Below, one piece after another: positions 14,265 to 19,666 of a stretch of DNA of 19,666 nucleotides. The notes beneath the pieces were generated by a model. That model was not told where the DNA came from, did no database searches, and saw nothing but the letters and a program-made list of their open reading frames with translations. The stretch is from contig JAISLJ010000079.1 of NCBI GenBank assembly GCA_031290955.1, positions 1 to 19,666 on the forward strand, in the 5' to 3' direction. The first letter of the stretch is position 1. Each line of letters opens with the position of its first letter. This DNA comes from Zoogloeaceae bacterium (GTDB lineage: Bacteria > Pseudomonadota > Gammaproteobacteria > Burkholderiales > Rhodocyclaceae). The position numbers and the translations under genes are program-made.

Positions 14265-14357
14265 ATGGCTTACAGAGTGTTGATTATGAAGTTGCCCTGG
14301 ATTTCCAGAAGCACCATCGCGAACGAATCCTGCGATGTACCGGGAATCACGCAATAA
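14265..14357 (+). CDS. Possible 30-residue small protein
   Basis: The frame begins MAYRVLIMKLPWISRS and ends with TAA at 14355-14357. AAAGGGG lies about five bases upstream of the ATG, a good ribosome binding site, which is the only real support. No family is recognised, there is no clear membrane helix, and the surrounding region is AT-rich. It could be a small protein, a leader peptide or chance. Confidence 0.22.
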   Translation: MAYRVLIMKLPWISRSTIANESCDVPGITQ

Positions 14358-14433
14358 CAATTTGCATCCTTTTGGAGCAGAAAAAACAATCAATGAAAAG
14401 AGAATGTGGCGCGCTTGCCGGAACAGATTCCAG

Positions 14434-14462
14434 TGGACGGGGATTCGGTGCTTGGGTATAGT
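14434..14462 (+). promoter_or_regulatory. Possible promoter of the acetate transporter gene
   Basis: TGGACG (four of six -35 bases) and TATAGT (five of six -10 bases) are 17 bases apart, giving a predicted transcript start near 14469 and a leader of about 60 bases before the ATG at 14528. Confidence 0.45.
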
Positions 14463-14527
14463 CTTCGGCGTTCGCGGCGTCCGGGGGATGCCGCGAATAC
14501 ACAACCATATCATCAGGAGAGAGACTC

Positions 14528-15154
14528 ATGACCATGCAACCCACCCTTCACCCCCAAGAAACCAAGATCGTCTCGGCGGATGCAACCGCGCTGGGCGTGT
14601 TTGGCTTGGCGCTGGTGACTTTCGTCGCTTCCAGCCAGAAGATGGGCTGGACCACCGGCTCGGCCTATTTGATGCCCTGGGCCTTGTTCCTTGGTTCCGT
14701 CGCGCAAATCTGGGCGGCGGCCATCGATTTCAAACGCAACAGCTATTTTGGCGCAATCGTGCTGGGCGCTTTCGGCCTGTTCTGGATCGCGGTGACGATG
14801 CACTGGGGAATCGCCAACGGCTGGTTTGGCATCCCGCCGGAAAACGCCGACCCGCGCCAGTTCGGCTATGCCTGCTTCGGCTATTTCATCTTCTGCGTCT
14901 TCGTCACGGTCGCCGCCTTTGAATCCAACAAGGTATTCGGGGCCATCATGGTGCTGATCCTCGTGCTTCTGGGATCGCTGGGCCTGCAATTGCTGGGGAT
15001 CAATCCCGAGGGATTCGGCAAGTCCGCGGCCTGGGCGGAATTCCTGATCGCGCTCCTGGGTTTCTACGCAGCCGGGGCCATCTTCCTCAACAATTTCTTC
15101 GGTCACACCATCCTCCCCCTGGGCGCGCCCATGGGCTGGGTGAAAAAAAGCTGA
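14528..15154 (+). CDS. Acetate/succinate transporter, AceTr (GPR1/FUN34/YaaH, SatP-like) family
   Basis: The 208-residue protein has six predicted membrane helices and the family layout: an N-terminal ADATALGVFGLALVTF, where SatP has NPAPLGL, then FKRNSYFGAIVLGAFGLFWIAV (about 68-89), which matches the conserved G-x-x-FG-x...GxFW segment. It probably takes up acetate or other short carboxylates with protons. The changed NPAPLGL motif and a long loop around GIPPENADPRQ place it in a divergent, more anaerobe-like branch. AGGAGAGAG precedes the ATG by five bases. No acetate-activating gene (acs, ackA) is adjacent. Confidence 0.82.
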   Translation: MTMQPTLHPQETKIVSADATALGVFGLALVTFVASSQKMGWTTGSAYLMPWALFLGSVAQIWAAAIDFKRNSYFGAIVLGAFGLFWIAVTMHWGIANGWFGIPPENADPRQFGYACFGYFIFCVFVTVAAFESNKVFGAIMVLILVLLGSLGLQLLGINPEGFGKSAAWAEFLIALLGFYAAGAIFLNNFFGHTILPLGAPMGWVKKS

Positions 15155-15214
15155 GTCCTGGCGGACGGCAATTTTCCCCTTTGCGGCGGGCATCCCTGCC
15201 AAGGGGGGAAATTG
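15155..15214. repeat. Inverted copy of the maf repeat unit joined to a long hairpin
   Basis: Positions 15155-15173 are, on the minus strand, the AATTGCCGTCCGC-AGGAC unit with one inserted C. They run into a long imperfect inverted repeat: CAATTTTCCCCTT (15169-15181) pairs with AAGGGGGGAAATTG (15201-15214) apart from a small internal loop. It begins directly after the transporter stop. There is no T run after it, so it is not a typical intrinsic terminator, although it could protect the transcript end. Confidence 0.55.
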
Positions 15215-15229
15215 TCGCTCGCCAATCCC

Positions 15230-15260
15230 GTGATACACCGTCGTGATCCAGTGATACACT
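15230..15260 (+). promoter_or_regulatory. Direct repeats and -10-like element upstream of iscU
   Basis: GTGATACA, GTGATCCA and GTGATACA occur at 15230, 15244 and 15251. The last forms an extended -10 (TGATACACT). The matching -35 is poor, so regulation by a bound protein or a weak promoter is possible. It does not resemble the known E. coli IscR sites. Confidence 0.3.
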
Positions 15261-15291
15261 GTTCTCCCCCTTTCCATCCACAGGAGAAACC

Positions 15292-15675
15292 ATGAGCTAC
15301 AGCGTCAAGGTCATCGACCACTATGAGAATCCCCGCAACGTGGGCGGCTTCGACAAGGACGAAGAAGATGTCGGCACCGGCATGGTCGGCGCGCCCGCCT
15401 GCGGGGATGTCATGAAATTGCAGATCAAGGTCGGCAAGGATGGCGTCATTGAAGACGCCCGTTTCAAGACCTATGGCTGCGGTTCGGCCATCGCCTCCTC
15501 CAGCCTCGTCACCGAATGGGTGAAAGGCAAGACGGTCGAGGAAGCCCTTGCAATCCGGAATACCCAGATCGCCGAGGAACTGGCCCTGCCGCCGGTCAAG
15601 ATCCACTGTTCCATCCTGGCTGAGGACGCCATCAAGGCGGCAGTGGCCGATTACCAGAAGAAACATTCTGCGTGA
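15292..15675 (+). CDS. iscU: Iron-sulfur cluster scaffold IscU
   Basis: IscU is the scaffold on which Fe-S clusters are assembled. The 127-residue product has the three ligand cysteines C37, C63 and C106, the assisting D39 in ACGDV, and the HscA-recognition motif LPPVK at 99-103, all at canonical positions. AGGAGA precedes the ATG. The usual upstream partners iscR and iscS are absent here; the preceding gene is an acetate transporter. Confidence 0.97.
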   Translation: MSYSVKVIDHYENPRNVGGFDKDEEDVGTGMVGAPACGDVMKLQIKVGKDGVIEDARFKTYGCGSAIASSSLVTEWVKGKTVEEALAIRNTQIAEELALPPVKIHCSILAEDAIKAAVADYQKKHSA

Positions 15676-15725
15676 AGGCGTCTTGCGCAGGAAATTTCCA
15701 CCCGGAAAGAAAAAGGAAAAGGAAC

Positions 15726-16049
15726 ATGAGCATCACACTGACTGAACAGGCGGCCCAGCATGTCGCCCGTTACCTGGAAAAACGCGGCAAGGGGCTGGGG
15801 CTGCGTCTGGGCGTGCGCACCAGCGGCTGCTCCGGCATGGCCTACAAGCTTGAATTCGTCGACGAAGCGCAAGGCGACGATGAAGTCTACGAGAGCCACG
15901 GCGTCAAGGTATTCGTGGACGCAAAAAGCCTCCCCTATCTGGACGGCACCGAACTCGACTATGGCCGCGAGGGCTTGAAGGAAGGCTTTCGCTTCAACAA
16001 TCCCAACATCCGCAACCAGTGCGGTTGCGGCGAGAGCTTCAGCGTCTGA
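15726..16049 (+). CDS. iscA: A-type iron-sulfur carrier IscA
   Basis: The 107-residue protein has the three conserved cysteines C35 (RTSGCSGMAY), C99 and C101 (CGCGESFSV) and the usual A-type length. It delivers or stores Fe-S clusters. The ATG at 15726 has AAGGA close upstream; upstream in-frame codons (back to 15672) overlap iscU and are not family-like. It is 50 bases after iscU and 12 before hscB. Confidence 0.96.
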   Translation: MSITLTEQAAQHVARYLEKRGKGLGLRLGVRTSGCSGMAYKLEFVDEAQGDDEVYESHGVKVFVDAKSLPYLDGTELDYGREGLKEGFRFNNPNIRNQCGCGESFSV

Positions 16050-16061
16050 GATTGGCCGCGC

Positions 16062-16619
16062 ATGGACCTGACCTGCGATTTCTTCACCCTGTTCCGGCTT
16101 GCGCCCCGCTTCCGCCTTGATGTCGCGGCGCTGGCGGCGCGTTACCTGGAACTTCAGAACTCGGTGCATCCCGATCGCTTCGCGCAGGCGGGGCAAGCCG
16201 AACGGCGTCTTTCCATGCAGTGGGCCGCGCGGGTCAACGAAGCCTACCGGACGCTCAAGGAACCGCTGGCGCGCGCCCAATACCTGCTGCGTCTGGCAGG
16301 GCGGGATCCGGAAGCCGCCAGCGGCGCGCTCGCGGAGGACACCGATTTCCTGATGCAGCAAATGGAATGGCGGGAGGAAGTGCGCCAGGCCCGGCAGGAG
16401 CGCAGCATGGCGGCATTGCGGGAATTGCGCCAGCGTCTGGCACGGGAGGTGCAGGCGCAGTACGAGGCGCTGGCGGCCCGCTTCGATGACGAACACGATC
16501 TTGCCGCCGCTGTCGGGCAGACGCGCCGCCTGATGTTCCAGGAAAAGCTGCGCGCGGAAATCGACGACGCGCTCGCCTTTCTGGAAGACGCGGAAGACGC
16601 AGAAAATGCGGGAGCCTGA
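16062..16619 (+). CDS. hscB: Co-chaperone HscB (J-type)
   Basis: The 185-residue protein has an N-terminal J domain with the essential HPD at 36-38 (NSVHPDRF) and a C-terminal three-helix region for IscU binding (MQWAARVNEAYRTL, DTDFLMQQMEWREEV). It stimulates the ATPase of HscA and brings IscU to it. The last dozen residues (FLEDAEDAENAGA) are extra compared with typical 170-175-residue members and are encoded by a repeat-like stretch that also occurs in the CusC-like gene. The ribosome site is weak; the gene is translated within the isc cluster. Confidence 0.93.
   Translation: MDLTCDFFTLFRLAPRFRLDVAALAARYLELQNSVHPDRFAQAGQAERRLSMQWAARVNEAYRTLKEPLARAQYLLRLAGRDPEAASGALAEDTDFLMQQMEWREEVRQARQERSMAALRELRQRLAREVQAQYEALAARFDDEHDLAAAVGQTRRLMFQEKLRAEIDDALAFLEDAEDAENAGA
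16587..16608. repeat. Short dispersed repeat at the 3' end of hscB
   Basis: This is the partner of the 12080-12101 string (20 of 22 bases identical, same frame). It adds DAEDAEN to the HscB C-terminus, and an internal nine-base tandem GAAGACGCG / GAAGACGCA (16584-16601) is visible. Confidence 0.6.
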
Positions 16620-16625
16620 GGGACG

Positions 16626-18620
16626 ATGACGCTTTTCCAGATTTCCGAGCCGGGCGAATCCGCCGCCCCGCATGAGGCGCGGCTGGCGGCAGGCATTGAC
16701 CTTGGCACGACCAATTCGCTCGTCGCCACGGTGAAGAGCGGCATGGCGACGGTTCTGAACGACGAGCAAGGGCGGCCGCTCCTGCCCTCCATCGTGCGCT
16801 ACCTGCCGGACGGAACGGCGCAGGTGGGCTACGAGGCCGGGGATTGGCAGGCGAAGGATCCCCGGAACACCATCGTTTCCGTGAAGCGTTTCATGGGCCG
16901 GGGTGTGCGCGACATCGCATATGGGGAGGCGCTGCACGGGGAAATGTTGCCCTACGAGTTCGTCGACGCGCCCGGCATGGCGCGACTCCGGACTTGCGCG
17001 GGTGTAAAAAGCCCGGTGGAAATTTCCGCTGAAATCCTGAAAGCGGCCCGCGCGCGCGCCGAAGCGCATCTGGGCGGGGAACTGGCCGGCGTGGTCATCA
17101 CCGTCCCTGCCTATTTCGATGACGCCCAGCGCCAGGCAACCAGGGACGCGGCGCGGCTTGCCGGGCTGAACGTCTTCCGGCTCCTGAACGAACCCACGGC
17201 GGCGGCAATCGCCTATGGACTGGACAATGCCGCTGAAGGCATCTACGCAGTGTATGACCTGGGCGGCGGCACCTTCGATATTTCCATCCTGAAACTTTCC
17301 CGGGGCGTGTTCGAGGTGCTGGCCACAGGCGGCGATTCCGCGCTGGGCGGCGACGATTTCGACCAGCGCATCTTCTGCTGGGTGCTGGAGGAAGCCCGGC
17401 TGCCGCCGCTTTCGTCCGAAGATGCCCGCCTCATCATGGTGCGGGTGCGGGAAGCCAAGGAGTTCCTGTCGCGCCACGACAAGGCGCCGATCACCGTAAA
17501 ACTTTCGAGTGGCCTCACGGTGGATTTGACGCTTGATGCGCGCACCTTTGCCACCATCACCGAGAATCTGGTCGCCCGCACCCTGCGCGCCGTGAAGAAG
17601 GCGCTGCGCGACGCGAAACTCCTGCCGGAGGAAGTGAAGGGCGTGGTCATGGTCGGCGGTTCCACGCGCATGCCGCAGGTGCAGCGGGCGGTGGCCGGGG
17701 CTTTTGGGCGGCAGCCGCTCAACAACCTGGACCCGGACAAGGTGGTGGCCCTGGGCGCGGCCATCCAGGCCAATCTTCTGGTCGGCAACCGGACGGGCGA
17801 GGACTGGCTGCTGCTGGACGTAATCCCGCTTTCGCTCGGGCTGGAGACGATGGGCGGCCTCACGGAGAAGATCATTCCCCGCAATGCCGCCATTCCCGCC
17901 GCCCGCGCCCAGGAATTCACCACCTTTCGGGATGGGCAGGCGGCCATGTCGATTCACGTGGTGCAGGGCGAACGGGAAATGGTTGCCGATTGCCGGAGCC
18001 TCGCCCGCTTTGAACTGAAGGGCATTCCGCCGATGGTCGCGGGCGCGGCGCGGATTCGCGTGACCTTCCAGGTCGATGCCGATGGCCTGCTTTCCGTGCG
18101 CGCCCGCGAGGAGACAGCGGGTGTGGAAGCGGAAGTCACGGTCAAGCCTTCCTACGGACTTTCGGACGATGAAATCGCCGCCATGCTGAAGGATTCCGCC
18201 GCCCACGCCCGGGAGGACGCCCAGCGCCGGGCACTGAAGGAAGCGCAGGTCGAGGCGCAGCGCCTCATCGAGGCCACCGAGGCGGCCCTGCGGGAGGATG
18301 TGCGTCTCCTTGCCGCCGAAGAAATCGCCCGCATCGAGACCGCCATTGCTCGCCTGCAAACCCTGATCCTGGGCGACAACCGGCGCGAGATTACCCTGGC
18401 AATGGACGACTTGGCCTACGAGACGCAGGAATTCGCCCGCCGTCGCATGGATCAAGGCATTCAACGTGCGCTCGCGGGCAAGCGCGTGGAAGAACTGGCG
18501 CGTGGCGCGGCAAGCGCGCCACCCATGCCTGCGGAGCCATCCGGGGCATTCGCGCCCTCCGGCTTACCCGCGCCATCCGCGTCCGAAGCGTCCGCCTCAC
18601 GCCCGGAGAAAACGACATGA
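16626..18620 (+). CDS. hscA: Hsp70-type chaperone HscA for Fe-S cluster transfer
   Basis: The ATPase domain has AGIDLGTTNSLVA (about 22-34), YFDDAQRQATRDAARLAGL, the LLNEPTAAAIAYGLD block, YDLGGGTFDISIL and VVMVGGSTRMPQVQ. The substrate-binding domain follows with DVIPLSLGLETMGGLTEKIIPRN. HscA pulls clusters off IscU together with HscB. At 664 residues it is about 45 longer than E. coli HscA, mainly from a Pro/Ala/Ser-rich tail (about 625-664, APPMPAEPSG...) that looks disordered. It starts six bases after hscB and overlaps fdx by four bases (ATGA). Confidence 0.96.
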   Translation: MTLFQISEPGESAAPHEARLAAGIDLGTTNSLVATVKSGMATVLNDEQGRPLLPSIVRYLPDGTAQVGYEAGDWQAKDPRNTIVSVKRFMGRGVRDIAYGEALHGEMLPYEFVDAPGMARLRTCAGVKSPVEISAEILKAARARAEAHLGGELAGVVITVPAYFDDAQRQATRDAARLAGLNVFRLLNEPTAAAIAYGLDNAAEGIYAVYDLGGGTFDISILKLSRGVFEVLATGGDSALGGDDFDQRIFCWVLEEARLPPLSSEDARLIMVRVREAKEFLSRHDKAPITVKLSSGLTVDLTLDARTFATITENLVARTLRAVKKALRDAKLLPEEVKGVVMVGGSTRMPQVQRAVAGAFGRQPLNNLDPDKVVALGAAIQANLLVGNRTGEDWLLLDVIPLSLGLETMGGLTEKIIPRNAAIPAARAQEFTTFRDGQAAMSIHVVQGEREMVADCRSLARFELKGIPPMVAGAARIRVTFQVDADGLLSVRAREETAGVEAEVTVKPSYGLSDDEIAAMLKDSAAHAREDAQRRALKEAQVEAQRLIEATEAALREDVRLLAAEEIARIETAIARLQTLILGDNRREITLAMDDLAYETQEFARRRMDQGIQRALAGKRVEELARGAASAPPMPAEPSGAFAPSGLPAPSASEASASRPEKTT

Positions 18621-18958
18621 CCCGGATCACCGTTCTCCCGCATGCCGAACTCTGCCCGGCGGGCGCCGTCATTGAGGCGGAAGCGGACGAATCCCTCTGC
18701 GAAGCCCTGCTGCGGCACGGCATCGAGATCGAGCACGCCTGCGAGATGTCCTGCGCCTGCACCACCTGCCACGTGATCGTGCGCGAAGGCTTTGCGACGC
18801 TCCCCCCCGCCGACGAACTGGAAGAAGACATGCTCGACCGCGCCTGGGGCCTGACTCCGCACTCCCGCCTCGCCTGCCAAACCCCCATCGGCCCCCATCC
18901 CCTGACCATCGAAATCCCGAAATACAGCATCAACCAGACTCATGCTGGCTCCAAATAG
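18617..18958 (+). CDS. fdx: [2Fe-2S] ferredoxin of the ISC system
   Basis: This 113-residue adrenodoxin-type ferredoxin has cluster ligands C42, C48, C51 and C87 at the same spacing as E. coli Fdx (HACEMSCACTTCHV and RLACQT). An extra cysteine at 46 is also a common feature. It supplies electrons for Fe-S assembly. The ATG overlaps the hscA stop, showing translational coupling. The iscX gene often found downstream is absent; no gene follows in the window. Confidence 0.95.
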   Translation: MTRITVLPHAELCPAGAVIEAEADESLCEALLRHGIEIEHACEMSCACTTCHVIVREGFATLPPADELEEDMLDRAWGLTPHSRLACQTPIGPHPLTIEIPKYSINQTHAGSK

Positions 18959-19151
18959 TCGCCCCTGCAAAACCTATCCAACCCCTACCCGGAGCGGCGC
19001 TTGGTCGATTCATTCTGCCCCGGAATCTCCGAGGCATTAAAATAACAGCCTTCAAAACCGGAGAGAAGCCGCGAGGAAAGCAATGGCAAGCGATGATTTT
19101 TCCGTTCCCAGCAGGACCGACCTTCGACACCCGCTGGCGGCGCCCAACCCT

Positions 19152-19181
19152 CGTCATTGCGAGCGAAGCGCGGCAATCCAC
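19152..19181 (+). repeat. Dispersed repeat copy A, CGTCATTGCGAG...GCAATCCAC
   Basis: A 30-base copy with short imperfect ATTGC/GCAAT inverted ends. Copy A and the inverted copy B frame a 109-base segment. Confidence 0.8.
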
Positions 19182-19224
19182 ATCCCCTTTCCCCCTTGGA
19201 ACGCCTCACGCGAAGAACCGGTGT

Positions 19225-19260
19225 GTGGATTGCCACGGGCCTTCGGCCCTCGCAATGACG
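19225..19260 (-). repeat. Dispersed repeat copy B, inverted relative to A
   Basis: Read on the minus strand it starts CGTCATTGCGAGG and ends GGCAATCCAC; the centre carries a GGGCC-TTC-GGCCC hairpin. With copy A it forms an inverted pair spanning 19152-19260. Confidence 0.8.
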
Positions 19261-19329
19261 AGAGTTTGGCGGTTTGGGATGTTTCTGCGGGCGGTCGACT
19301 CGTTGTTGTGGATGGTTCCCAAAGGTAGG

Positions 19330-19348
19330 GGGCGGCATCCTGCCGCCC
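19330..19348. other. Isolated strong hairpin
   Basis: GGGCGGCA-TCC-TGCCGCCC is a perfect eight-base inverted repeat with a three-base loop, followed by TTT. It is terminator-like, but there is no gene directly upstream: fdx ends about 370 bases before it. Confidence 0.4.
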
Positions 19349-19389
19349 TTTCCATCCCACGGGGGAGCAGGATGTTCCCCCCACTTTGT

Positions 19390-19425
19390 CGTCATTGCGA
19401 GGAGCGAAGCGACGCGGCAATCCAC
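19390..19425 (+). repeat. Dispersed repeat copy C
   Basis: CGTCATTGCGAGGAGCGAAG followed by a CGACGC spacer and GGCAATCCAC, the fullest copy in the window, in the same orientation as A. Confidence 0.8.
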
Positions 19426-19620
19426 CGGCCTTCACCTGTGCGACATCCTTCCTGTTCGCGCCGCCGCTTGCCTTCCTCTCGTCTGCTTGGCGGGGGAGAG
19501 TGCCCCGGCAGGGGCGAGAGAGGGAGCGCACCCTCCGGCGCAAAGCGCCGCATGTGTTTTCTTGGGCGTTGTTTCCGCTGGAAGGGTGGGGAAAATTTGC
19601 GGCTTCGCCGTGGGAGTTTG

Positions 19621-19666
19621 CTCCCCCTCTCCCTAACCCTCTCCCCCCGATGGGGGGCGAGGGGAT
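19621..19666. repeat. CCCTCTCCCTAACCCTCTCCC-type repeat cut by the window edge
   Basis: The string runs into CCCCCC-GAT-GGGGGG, then CGAGGGG, giving a partly palindromic element. Similar C/T-rich repeats are common between genes in many proteobacterial genomes. The right end is outside the window. Confidence 0.6.

Larger units (their letters stand above)
14172..14527. other. AT-richer gap between the CusB-like gene and the acetate transporter
   Basis: These 356 bases are clearly more AT-rich than the genes on either side. They contain a possible 30-codon frame (14265-14357) with a good ribosome site and a promoter-like pair at 14434-14462. I looked for the N-terminus of a CusA/CzcA pump in all plus frames and found none. 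No terminator hairpin was seen after the CusB-like gene. Confidence 0.45.
18959..19666. other. Repeat-rich region without a recognisable gene
   Basis: These 708 bases after fdx contain three copies of a CATTGCGAG...GCAATCC repeat, an isolated strong hairpin (19330-19348) and a CCCTCTCCCTAACCCTCTCCC-type repeat at the right edge. The open frames here run through the repeats, have no good ribosome site and resemble nothing known. No tRNA or mobile-element gene was seen. Confidence 0.6.

Noticed and set aside
14172..14527. Remnant of a cusA pump gene
   Set aside because: No CusA-like N-terminal or internal motif appears in any frame of the gap.
15155..15214. Intrinsic terminator after the acetate transporter
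   Set aside because: The hairpin is long but imperfect and no T run follows on either strand at the right distance, so I list it as a repeat/hairpin only.
15651..18464. 937-codon minus-strand open frame
   Set aside because: It lies antisense to iscA, hscB and hscA, which have clear family motifs; long antisense frames are expected in GC-rich genes, and its product is unlike any known protein.
19083..19328. 81-codon open frame after fdx
   Set aside because: It is built from the CATTGCGAG repeats, has no ribosome site and no family resemblance.
19152..19425. CRISPR array
   Set aside because: The three repeats differ in length and orientation, the spacing is irregular, and no cas gene is present.

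Overview
The window reads as a piece of a GC-rich proteobacterial chromosome, most likely a betaproteobacterium (Rhodocyclales/Nitrosomonadales-like). I base this on the order yqgE-ruvX-pyrR-pyrB, a YceF-type maf next to a short tetrapyrrole-methylase-family methyltransferase, the isc assembly genes iscU-iscA-hscB-hscA-fdx, and strong Shine-Dalgarno sites. This is recognition from the sequence alone, not a database result. No rRNA, tRNA, CRISPR array, integrase or insertion-sequence transposase was seen.

Left third (1-5327): the first 29 bases hold the start of a minus-strand gene, divergent from a tightly packed plus-strand set. That set is yqgE, ruvX, pyrR and pyrB (the last three joined by short overlaps). 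After a 213-base gap come a CitE/HpcH-like lyase, a YceF-type maf with an unusual N-terminal extension, and an RsmI-like methyltransferase. No pyrC follows pyrB.

Middle (5441-11109, minus strand): a probable dsbC operon reads dsbC, a membrane protein that appears to carry a three-helix YLATT-like N-terminus joined to a coiled coil and winged-helix-like C-terminus, glmU, and a small membrane protein. Upstream of it lies ahpC-ahpF, with a very clear intrinsic terminator between the two genes. An OxyR-type site abuts the probable ahpC -35 element. The DsbC, AhpC and AhpF products point to thiol and peroxide homeostasis.

Right (11378-18958, plus strand): a CusC/CzcC-like outer-membrane protein and a CusB-like adaptor fused to a CusF-like copper domain, but no RND pump. 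Then an AceTr/SatP-family acetate transporter and iscU-iscA-hscB-hscA-fdx, without iscR or iscS directly upstream. The last 708 bases (18959-19666) hold no convincing gene but several interspersed repeats.

The most unusual items are the membrane-tethered YLATT-like/winged-helix protein inside the dsbC-glmU cluster; two families of short dispersed repeats, some copies of which lie in frame inside genes (maf, the CusC-like gene, hscB); the pump-less Cus pair; and the regulatory architecture around ahpC.
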